From positions 1,478,673 to 1,542,672 of the forward strand of contig NZ_CP035282.1 of the NCBI RefSeq assembly GCF_004103715.1: a stretch of 64,000 nucleotides of DNA, given 5' to 3'. The DNA is from Acidilutibacter cellobiosedens (GTDB taxonomy: Bacteria > Bacillota > Clostridia > Tissierellales > Acidilutibacteraceae). Both the position numbers and the translations under genes were made by a program. How positions within the stretch are numbered: position 1 is the stretch's first letter; each line of letters starts with the position of its first letter. The notes under the pieces are model-generated. The model worked only from the letters and a program-made list of their open reading frames with translations, made no database searches and was not told the DNA's origin. Below, piece after piece: positions 23,023 through 30,043 of the stretch.

Positions 23023-24435
23023 ATGGTATTCAGCAGCTTGGTATTTTTATTCGTGTTTTTACCGATAGTCTTGATTCTTTATTATATTTCAAGTGATAAA
23101 CTAAAAAATTACATATTGCTGGTGTGCAGTTTGTTTTTCTATGCTTGGGGAGAACCTAAATATATTTTTCTGATGATCATATCGATATCTGTAAATTATG
23201 TTTTTAGTATTAATATTTCAAGAAACAATAAAACAAAAAGAATGTGGCTTATATTTTCACTCATATTTAATCTGGGAATCCTGATTGTATTTAAATATAC
23301 AAATTTTCTTGTGAGAATTATAAACTCAGCAGTTAATACTAACTGGCATCTTCCATATATACCGTTACCATTGGGAATATCATTTTTTACGTTTCAAATA
23401 ATGAGTTACCTGATCGATGTTTATAGGAATGACGCAGAAGTACAAAAAAATATTTTTGATTTGGCATTATATATAAGTCTATTTCCTAAACTCATAGTTG
23501 GTCCGATAGTACAATACCGAAGGGTAGGTAAACAAATAAGAAATAGAAAACATTCATTGAATAAATTTGCCCTAGGGGTAGAAAGATTTATAATCGGGCT
23601 GGGAAAGAAAGTCATATTTTCTGAACAACTTGGCATTGTTGCAGATGCTGCTTTTAACTCTCAGATATCGGATTTATCTGTTATGGGCGGCTGGCTTGGA
23701 GTTTTGTGTTATACCCTTCAAATATATTATGATTTCAGCGGATACAGTGATATGGCAATAGGACTTGGAAAGATGTTTGGATTTGATTTCCCGGAAAATT
23801 TTAATTATCCTTATATTTCTCAATCAATATCGGAATTTTGGAGAAGATGGCATATATCCTTGGGGAATTGGTTTAGGGATTATGTATATATACCATTGGG
23901 AGGAAACAGATCGGGGTTAAAAAAACAGTGCAGAAATTTGTTTATAGTATGGCTTCTGACGGGCATATGGCATGGAGCTGATTGGACTTTTATTGCATGG
24001 GGATTGTATTATGGAGTACTTATAATTTTTGAAAAATTGTTTATGGGAAGATGGCTGCATAAATTGCCTGAAGTGTTTAGACATGTATATTTGGTATTTT
24101 GGGTTATGATAGGATGGATATTTTTTAGATCCGAAAGTATAATTCAAGCAAAAAATTTTATAAAAGTTATAATGGGTATTAATGACAATCTGCTGTATGA
24201 TAATTCGTTTTTGACATATATAGATAATTCGGGATATTTAATTATCTTAGCGATTTTATTTTCAACTAATGTAATACCAAAGATGAAAGATTTAATGAAA
24301 AGAAAGAATAAAAATTTGTTTGAGAATAACTTAGGATATTGCTTACATTCCGTATTTTTATCTTCCATATTGTTTATCGCTGTAATATTGTTAGTAAATT
24401 CCACTTATAAGCCATTTTTGTATTTTAACTTTTAA
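23023..24435 (+). CDS. MBOAT family O-acyltransferase (AlgI-like)
   Basis: The 470-residue multi-pass membrane protein has MBOAT features: FYAWGEPKYIFLMI near the start, LPLGISFFTFQIMSYLIDVY, FWRRWHISLGNWFRDYVYIP, and the catalytic His in TGIWHGADWTFIAWG. It likely passes acyl groups across the membrane for O-acylation of a surface polysaccharide. The DHHW gene downstream is a typical partner. A strong ribosome-like AAAGGAGG lies unusually far upstream (about 22976-22984), and the ATG at 23023 has only a weak site. Confidence 0.93.
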   Translation: MVFSSLVFLFVFLPIVLILYYISSDKLKNYILLVCSLFFYAWGEPKYIFLMIISISVNYVFSINISRNNKTKRMWLIFSLIFNLGILIVFKYTNFLVRIINSAVNTNWHLPYIPLPLGISFFTFQIMSYLIDVYRNDAEVQKNIFDLALYISLFPKLIVGPIVQYRRVGKQIRNRKHSLNKFALGVERFIIGLGKKVIFSEQLGIVADAAFNSQISDLSVMGGWLGVLCYTLQIYYDFSGYSDMAIGLGKMFGFDFPENFNYPYISQSISEFWRRWHISLGNWFRDYVYIPLGGNRSGLKKQCRNLFIVWLLTGIWHGADWTFIAWGLYYGVLIIFEKLFMGRWLHKLPEVFRHVYLVFWVMIGWIFFRSESIIQAKNFIKVIMGINDNLLYDNSFLTYIDNSGYLIILAILFSTNVIPKMKDLMKRKNKNLFENNLGYCLHSVFLSSILFIAVILLVNSTYKPFLYFNF

Positions 24436-24482
24436 TATGAATTTAAATATCAAAAAAATAATGTGAAAAAGGGATGATTATA

Positions 24483-25676
24483 ATGAGCAACAATAAGGCT
24501 AAGTGGATAGCCATTCCTTTTATAATAATAATTTTAAGTATATTTTTTGTCAACATAATTGTCGGGGATAAAACGATTAGTACTCAGGAGAATAGGACGT
24601 TACAGCAAAAACCTACCATAGGGGATCTGAAAGACGGGACATATGGGGATAAATTTGAAAGTTATTTTTCCGATCAGTTTGTGTTTAGGGAAGAGTTATC
24701 TAAAATATACAGCAGAATGAAAATTGCTATAGGGAACAGTAAGATCAACAGTTATTATTATTTGCTTGAAGATAATTGGATTATGCCGTCTCCTTCTAAA
24801 ATAATTCCGGATTCGGAATTAAAGGATATGGCAAAGGAGATAAACGGTTTAGCTGAGATAGGTATAAAAACCGGGAAAAAGGTATACTATGTATCTACTC
24901 CTCATAAAGACAGTGTGCTGTCCTATTTATATCCAAAGCATACTGATGGATTGGATAACACATTAAAAAATGAAAAGAATGTGGAGAAATATTTTGATAC
25001 GACAAAAATTAAAATTATAAATATAGACGAATATTTTTTAAGTAAATTTACAGAAAAGGAAAGAGAAAAATTGTATTTTAAAACTGATCATCATTGGAAT
25101 GGAATAGGTGCATTTGAGGGATTTAAATATATTATAGAAAAGATGGACATGCCCGGAGTCAATCCTTCTTGGGACAAATACGTTACAACAACATATGATA
25201 AAGGAAGATTTTTGGGAAGCTACAACAAGAATATTGGGAATTTGGTAAAAGAAAAAGAATCAATACCTTATGTTTATTTAAAAAACAAACCTCATTATGA
25301 ATTTTTTACATTTGACGGGGTTAAAGAGATTAAAAAGAGAGAAGAAGATTTTGTTGCTACCCATAGAAACAGGAAGGAAATAATATATGGCGGTGCATAC
25401 ATGTTCAGCAGCGCATGTTCTATTCTAAAGATAAGAAATAAAGACGCTTTGTCAGATAAAAAAATAATTATATTTATAGACAGCTATCAGCCTCCCACCT
25501 CATTAATGTTTGCAGATGTGTTTTCTGAAGTTCAGCTTGTGGATCCGAGGTATATTGAAAAATTGAATATGAGTGTTGAAGATATAATAAAAGAAAGCGA
25601 TGCTGATATACTCATGTTTATGTATAACAACAGAGGATTTAAAGAAATGATAAACACGATGGAAGAACACGGTTAA
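24483..25676 (+). CDS. DHHW family protein (AlgJ/AlgX-like, SGNH-type)
   Basis: About 397 residues: an N-terminal membrane anchor (AKWIAIPFIIIILSIFFVNI) and an extracytoplasmic domain with the FKTDHHWNGIGAF motif, an internal FRE motif (FVFREELSKIYSRMKIAIG), and a late FIDSYQPP segment. Such proteins help O-acetylate exopolysaccharide together with MBOAT proteins. The ATG at 24483 has better spacing from AAAAAGGG than the in-frame ATG at 24474. Confidence 0.88.
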   Translation: MSNNKAKWIAIPFIIIILSIFFVNIIVGDKTISTQENRTLQQKPTIGDLKDGTYGDKFESYFSDQFVFREELSKIYSRMKIAIGNSKINSYYYLLEDNWIMPSPSKIIPDSELKDMAKEINGLAEIGIKTGKKVYYVSTPHKDSVLSYLYPKHTDGLDNTLKNEKNVEKYFDTTKIKIINIDEYFLSKFTEKEREKLYFKTDHHWNGIGAFEGFKYIIEKMDMPGVNPSWDKYVTTTYDKGRFLGSYNKNIGNLVKEKESIPYVYLKNKPHYEFFTFDGVKEIKKREEDFVATHRNRKEIIYGGAYMFSSACSILKIRNKDALSDKKIIIFIDSYQPPTSLMFADVFSEVQLVDPRYIEKLNMSVEDIIKESDADILMFMYNNRGFKEMINTMEEHG

Positions 25677-25705
25677 AATTTTCTGATTAATTGATTGCTG
25701 TTGAA

Positions 25706-25910
25706 CCTTACAAAACTGTCAAGAAAACTGTAAGGGTAAGGTTTCACCTATTTTAAAGAAGATGAAGAAAATATAATTCCAGAGTTATGGTAACTCACAA
25801 TGAAGAAGTGGCATTTACGACGGATATATGTATAACCGTGAGAGACGGAAATGAAGAAAAGACATATAAATTGGTCGGCATATTAAGGGACAGGCTGATA
25901 TAATAAAGTA
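25706..25910 (+). pseudogene. Decayed remnant of an ABC operon like that at 29967-33322
   Basis: The stretch is a mosaic of pieces of the downstream ABC operon. AACCTTACAAAACTGTCAAG matches the operator at about 29966. GTTTCACCTATTTTAAAGAA matches the permease gene near 30630. ATGGTAACTCACAATGAAGA and GCATTTACGACGGATATATG match the end of the ATPase gene near 33219-33262. A final part encodes YKLVGIL, like the permease FKLVGIL. No intact gene remains. The rest of 25677-26148 shows only AT-rich sequence and a likely promoter region for the next gene. Confidence 0.8.
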
Positions 25911-26148
25911 AAATTAACCAAATATTAAAACATTTAATTTTTTATGGGGGTAGATACGCGATTTAGTTTAGAGGAATGGGAATTTTAAAAAATTACAAAA
26001 TTATAAATATAATGATATTATTTGTAATTATTTTGTAACTTTTGGGTGTTATAATATTAATAACGATGGAGTTAATATATTTACCTTAAAACCTTCGGAT
26101 TTTTTGATTGGGGAAACTAAAATATTTAATAACTCAGGGGGAATCTAA

Positions 26149-26868
26149 ATGATTAAGTTATTAATTGCAGAGGAGGAACCAATTGTTGCTGAAAGGTTGG
26201 AGTTTATTTCAAAATCCGCAGATAATAAATTAAAAATCGATATAATATACAATTTCGCTGATGTATTAAAATATGCAATATTGGATGATTATGATATCTT
26301 CTGCCTTGATACGAAATTCAAGGGTACTTCCGGTTTTGAAATTGCAAAAAAAATAAGAGATATGGCTAAGTACAAGCTGACTCCCATTATATTTATTGCT
26401 GAATCCTTAAAGAATGAAGATAAAATAACGGCTTTTGAAGAAATACACTGTTATGATTATATAGTCAAGCCTTTCACAGATGAAAGATTAAAGAAACCGC
26501 TATATGAAATAATATGCAACAAAATAAAAAAGAATGGGAAGAACGAATATCTTGATTTGGTAGATAGAGGTTGTTCGTATCATATAAATCAGAATGACAT
26601 AGTCTATATTGAGATTCAGAACAAAAAATTGGTGATTACAACCGTAAAAAAGAAAATAGTACTGCATACTTATACGCTGCATAATATTTTAAATAAACTG
26701 ACATCAAATTTTGTACAGTGCCATAAAAGCTATGCAGTAAACCTTAATTATATAAAAAGAATCGAGCCGGAAGGCAATGTTATTAGTCTTGAATGTACGG
26801 ATTCGATTATCCCTATAGGAAGAAAATACAAGAAAAATCTAAAGGAAAAGATTTGCAGACCATATTGA
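26149..26868 (+). CDS. LytTR family response regulator (orphan)
   Basis: The 239-residue protein has a receiver domain (acidic pocket E8/E9, phospho-acceptor candidate D54 in FCLDTKF, conserved Lys in IVKPF near 104) and a C-terminal LytTR DNA-binding domain (about 135-237; FVQCHKSYAVNLNYIKRIEP). No histidine kinase gene is adjacent. It lies directly upstream of the radical SAM cluster and may control it and the shared TTACAAAACTGT sites, but this is inferred from position. The ATG follows AGGGGGAA. Confidence 0.9.
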   Translation: MIKLLIAEEEPIVAERLEFISKSADNKLKIDIIYNFADVLKYAILDDYDIFCLDTKFKGTSGFEIAKKIRDMAKYKLTPIIFIAESLKNEDKITAFEEIHCYDYIVKPFTDERLKKPLYEIICNKIKKNGKNEYLDLVDRGCSYHINQNDIVYIEIQNKKLVITTVKKKIVLHTYTLHNILNKLTSNFVQCHKSYAVNLNYIKRIEPEGNVISLECTDSIIPIGRKYKKNLKEKICRPY

Positions 26869-26898
26869 TTTCCTTATTATTACAAAAAAATGCTGTTC

Positions 26899-26934
26899 GA
26901 GATGTTGTTTGAGGTGTTGTTTGAGGTGTTGTTT
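26899..26934 (+). repeat. Three 12-base direct repeats
   Basis: GAGATGTTGTTT is followed by two copies of GAGGTGTTGTTT, in the spacer between the LytTR gene and the maturase operon promoter. Confidence 0.8.
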
Positions 26935-26945
26935 ACGTAAATCTA

Positions 26946-26974
26946 TTGACATGGTAATTTTAAGGTGATATTTT
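26946..26974 (+). promoter_or_regulatory. Promoter of the first radical SAM maturase operon
   Basis: TTGACA at 26946-26951 and TATTTT at 26969-26974 with 17-base spacing, 86 bases upstream of the gene. Confidence 0.55.
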
Positions 26975-27059
26975 TAAATTAAGGAAATGGACAAGTTCAA
27001 ATATTTGATTTGAGAATAGATAATAACACATTAATAATTTTTAATTAAGGGGTAATGTT

Positions 27060-28364
27060 ATGGTAAGTCTGCAAGATAATATGGAGATAAACAAAGAAAA
27101 TTTAATAATTTACGAAAAAAATAATTTAGTTGTAATATACAATAAAGTGTTGGGGAAACACTTTATTGTATCGGAAGAAGTATATAACTTTTTCAAAAAT
27201 GCTTCCGAAGAAAAAATTACCTTTGAAGAATTTATAGATTGTTTTCAAGATGAAGAAGACAGAAAGTATATAAAACAAGTCATTTATTGTTTAACACAGA
27301 TGGGTGTATTTACTTCCAAGAGGAAAGGAAGTCTTGAAAAAAAGGTAAATTTCATGGGAGAAAATATACATTTTTGCATTACCAAAAGGTGTAATCTTAA
27401 ATGCAAGCACTGTTGTGCAAGTTGTGATATCAATAGATCGGATACTTTGAGTACTGAACAAATTAAAAATATAACGGATATAATTGAACCTTTGAATCCG
27501 AAAACAGTGGTACTGACAGGAGGAGAACCTCTAATAAGAGACGATTTTTCAGAAATAGTAAATTATATGAAAGAAAAAATAAAAAACATATGTTTAGTAT
27601 TATCGACAAATGGAACATTGATTGATGATAAAAATATTGATTTAATTGTTGAGAAATTTGATAGAGTCGAAATAAGCTTAGACGGGATAGATGAAGAAAC
27701 ATGTAGTGCCACAAGGGGAAAAGGTATATTTGGAAGAGTAATAAATTCGGTAAAATGTTTGCAGAAAAAAGGATTTTACAATATAGGGTTATCCATGGTA
27801 TTCGGTGACAAAAATATGAACCTCAGTAAACAATTCAGAGAATTAAATAAATCTTTGAATACGAGAGCGTTGGAAAGATATTTTGTTCCGGAAGGAAGGG
27901 GAAAGGAGAACGTGTTGGAATACTGTTCTGTAAATACCAATTTACCTATTTCAATTCCTAAAATGCTTCATAAGTTGTATTATGACGAGGGAAAAAGAAG
28001 TAAGAAGATAAGCTCATGCTCGTGCAGTGCTTTTAAATCACAAATATATATAGATGATGATGGAAGCATATATCCGTGTCCATCCTTAATAAAAGAAAAA
28101 TATAAAATAGGAAGTATATTTGAGAGAGAAACGGTATTGAATATAAAAGACAAAAATTTGGATAAAATTGATGCTTATAAAAGATTTCAAGGCTTATATC
28201 CCTTCAATTTTGAAAAATGCAGTAAATGCGATGTAAATATATTTTGCTGGAACTGCCCGGCAGTTTTGGATATCGCAAAAGAAGATGAGGAAGATTTTAA
28301 AAGATGGTGTAGTATGATGAAACCCGTTTTAAACGGAATTGTCTGGGATGAAGGGGTGATTTAA
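27060..28364 (+). CDS. Radical SAM/SPASM peptide maturase with PqqD-like N-terminus
   Basis: The 434-residue enzyme begins with a PqqD-like winged-helix segment (about 10-85), the kind used as a RiPP recognition element. The radical SAM core follows with C111, C115 and C118 in RCNLKCKHCC, TGGEPLIR, and SLDGIDEETC. The C-terminus has a SPASM-type cysteine set (DGSIYPCPS; CSKCDVNIFCWNCPA) for auxiliary Fe-S clusters. It probably modifies a ribosomal peptide, likely the one encoded at 29635. The product at 33364 is a paralogue. Its stop codon overlaps the next start by one base. Confidence 0.88.
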   Translation: MVSLQDNMEINKENLIIYEKNNLVVIYNKVLGKHFIVSEEVYNFFKNASEEKITFEEFIDCFQDEEDRKYIKQVIYCLTQMGVFTSKRKGSLEKKVNFMGENIHFCITKRCNLKCKHCCASCDINRSDTLSTEQIKNITDIIEPLNPKTVVLTGGEPLIRDDFSEIVNYMKEKIKNICLVLSTNGTLIDDKNIDLIVEKFDRVEISLDGIDEETCSATRGKGIFGRVINSVKCLQKKGFYNIGLSMVFGDKNMNLSKQFRELNKSLNTRALERYFVPEGRGKENVLEYCSVNTNLPISIPKMLHKLYYDEGKRSKKISSCSCSAFKSQIYIDDDGSIYPCPSLIKEKYKIGSIFERETVLNIKDKNLDKIDAYKRFQGLYPFNFEKCSKCDVNIFCWNCPAVLDIAKEDEEDFKRWCSMMKPVLNGIVWDEGVI

Positions 28365-29386
28365 TGGATTTTACCTTATTTGCAACATCCAAATGTAACT
28401 TAAAATGCAGATATTGCTATGAAGGGAACAAGAAGTCAAACAGGGATATGACAAAGGAAACGGCAGATAAGACAGTTGAATTTATAGCAGACAGAATTAA
28501 AGAATCAGGCAGCTCAGGGCTGATAAATATAACGTTTCACGGAGGAGAACCTTTACTGAATTTTGAACTGATAAAATATATATCATCTTGTATCTTGAAA
28601 GAAATCCACAACGAGGTTATCTTTAATATGACAACTAACGGAACAATAATGACGGACGAAATGGTTGATTATATAAAAAATCATATAAACAATATATCCG
28701 TCAGTATAGACGGGACAAGAAAGGCCCATGACTTAAACCGGACTTTTTACGATGGAACAGGTTCTTATGAAAAAGCGGTATTTAATGCCGAGAGGCTTTT
28801 AGCTAAAGGTATAAACGTAAGAGGAAGAATGACTTTTGACTCTCAAAATGTGGGGGAATTGTATGAAGGGGTTGAATCACTGGTCGATATGGGATTCAGA
28901 TATATAGTTTCCGTAGCGGATCTTTATGATGAAAGATGGAATGAAGAAAATATAGAGATATTGAAAAAGCAAATACTTAAAGTATCAAATATAAAGAAAA
29001 AAAACCCACATCAGGAGATTTCACTGACGGCAGCAGATTTATTCAGCAGAAAAAAGGGAGATTGTTTCGGAGGTGTTGCCAACTACACAATAGATTCCGA
29101 CGGCAGTATTTATCCTTGTACTTTCAGTGCCGGAAACAAAGATTTTGTTATAGGGAATGTAAATGACGGAAATCTGTTGAAAGAAAGAATATGCAAACTG
29201 ATTGAAATATATCAAAAGGAAAATAAATGCTGCGCCGGATGTACAAGATATGAATACTGCGAAGGAGTAAGGTGTAAAATCCTGAACAAATTGATAACAG
29301 GAGATTATACAACCCCTCCCGGCATAGTATGTGCCGTGGAAAATATAAGGGTCGATATTATGAAAAAGTTGCTTAATGTTTCTTGA
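28364..29386 (+). CDS. Second radical SAM/SPASM peptide maturase
   Basis: The 340-residue enzyme starts directly with its radical SAM core: C11, C15 and C18 in SKCNLKCRYCYEG, then FHGGEPLLNFELI and VSIDGTRKAHD. The C-terminal SPASM-like region has DSDGSIYPCTFSAG, then CCAGCTRYEYCEGVRC. It resembles peptide-modifying SPASM enzymes and lacks a recognition domain, so it may use that of its neighbour. Translation is coupled to the upstream gene (ATGA-type overlap). The bond it forms is unknown. Confidence 0.88.
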   Translation: MDFTLFATSKCNLKCRYCYEGNKKSNRDMTKETADKTVEFIADRIKESGSSGLINITFHGGEPLLNFELIKYISSCILKEIHNEVIFNMTTNGTIMTDEMVDYIKNHINNISVSIDGTRKAHDLNRTFYDGTGSYEKAVFNAERLLAKGINVRGRMTFDSQNVGELYEGVESLVDMGFRYIVSVADLYDERWNEENIEILKKQILKVSNIKKKNPHQEISLTAADLFSRKKGDCFGGVANYTIDSDGSIYPCTFSAGNKDFVIGNVNDGNLLKERICKLIEIYQKENKCCAGCTRYEYCEGVRCKILNKLITGDYTTPPGIVCAVENIRVDIMKKLLNVS

Positions 29387-29429
29387 CAAATGCAACAAGC
29401 CGGCATAATAATTGATATCGGTTGCCGGC
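29383..29429 (+). promoter_or_regulatory. Promoter and inverted repeat before the candidate precursor gene
   Basis: TTGACA at 29383-29388 overlaps the end of the maturase gene, with TAATAA at 29406-29411 (17-base spacing). GCCGGCA and TGCCGGC form an inverted repeat at about 29399-29429 across the -10 region. This would give the precursor its own strong promoter. The rest of 29430-29634 is an untranslated region with no gene I can support. Confidence 0.55.
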
Positions 29430-29634
29430 CTGAGCACAGTTAAACAGCAAAATCAGAAAATATACCGGAATATTCATACAGGGTATTTCTGTTAATGCTG
29501 AAACTTATATTAAGGAACCAAATATAAATTCAACAAAGATGGAAGAAATCCTGCTTGAATATAGATGTAAAATCCAAAAAATATTTATAATAATGGGATT
29601 TTACAAAACTATAATCATGAAAGGGGGATAAAAA

Positions 29635-29799
29635 ATGCTAAAGATCAAGAAGATAGAGAATAAAATAGAAGTTAAAGACGTAGCAGGGCAAAATGATCCA
29701 TGTAAATATTATTGGGAAGATGAAGGGAAAAAAGGAAAATATGATTGTTTAGTTGACTGCTATGATCACTCAGCTCCATATGGCTCAGACTTGTATTAA
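29635..29799 (+). CDS. Candidate RiPP precursor peptide (54 aa)
   Basis: The ATG at 29635 follows a strong AAAGGGGGATA ribosome site. The first part (MLKIKKIENKIEVKDVAGQ) is charged and leader-like. The second part holds three cysteines (C23, C38, C42) and many aromatic and acidic residues: CKYYWEDEG, YDCLVDCYDH, SAPYGSDLY. It follows two radical SAM maturases and precedes an export and protection ABC operon, and has its own promoter and terminator. This is the layout of a RiPP substrate. I do not recognise the class; the crosslink type and cleavage site are unknown. Confidence 0.75.
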   Translation: MLKIKKIENKIEVKDVAGQNDPCKYYWEDEGKKGKYDCLVDCYDHSAPYGSDLY

Positions 29800-29840
29800 A
29801 TAAAATATGATTTAGATTAAGTTTTATAACCTGTACTAAT

Positions 29841-29897
29841 TTTATCAAGGTAGGCTGTAGATAAAGTTATAATTAGTCTGCCTTGATAAATTATTTT
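29841..29897 (+). terminator. Terminator after the candidate precursor
   Basis: TTTATCAAGG-TAGGCT pairs with AGTCTG-CCTTGATAAA, followed by TTATTTT. Confidence 0.65.
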
Positions 29898-29966
29898 CTA
29901 TAATTTGTGAAACGCATTATCTAAAATGTATAAATTGGAAGAAAATAAACTTGTTTTTTTAATTAA

Positions 29967-30022
29967 CCTTACAAAACTGTCAAGAAAACCGTAATGGTTT
30001 TGTAAGGTTTATCTGATACAAT
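29967..30022 (+). promoter_or_regulatory. Operator and promoter of the ABC operon
   Basis: TTACA-AAAC-TGTCA lies at 29969-29982. A longer inverted repeat, AACCTTACAAAAC with GTTTTGTAAGGTT, spans about 29965-30009. A TACAAT -10 box is at 30017-30022 without a good -35. The core is shared with sites at 22905 and about 25709. Confidence 0.6.
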
Positions 30023-30043
30023 ATTTTGTAAGGGGATGATAAG

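Noticed and set aside
23013-23069. 18-residue frame overlapping the MBOAT start
   Set aside because: It starts MDVRWYS but has no well-spaced ribosome site; a leader-peptide role is only a guess.
29455-29634. Open frame with GISVNAETYIKEPN upstream of the precursor
   Set aside because: It has no start codon with a ribosome site and runs into the precursor's own ribosome site; it could be a remnant but cannot be supported.
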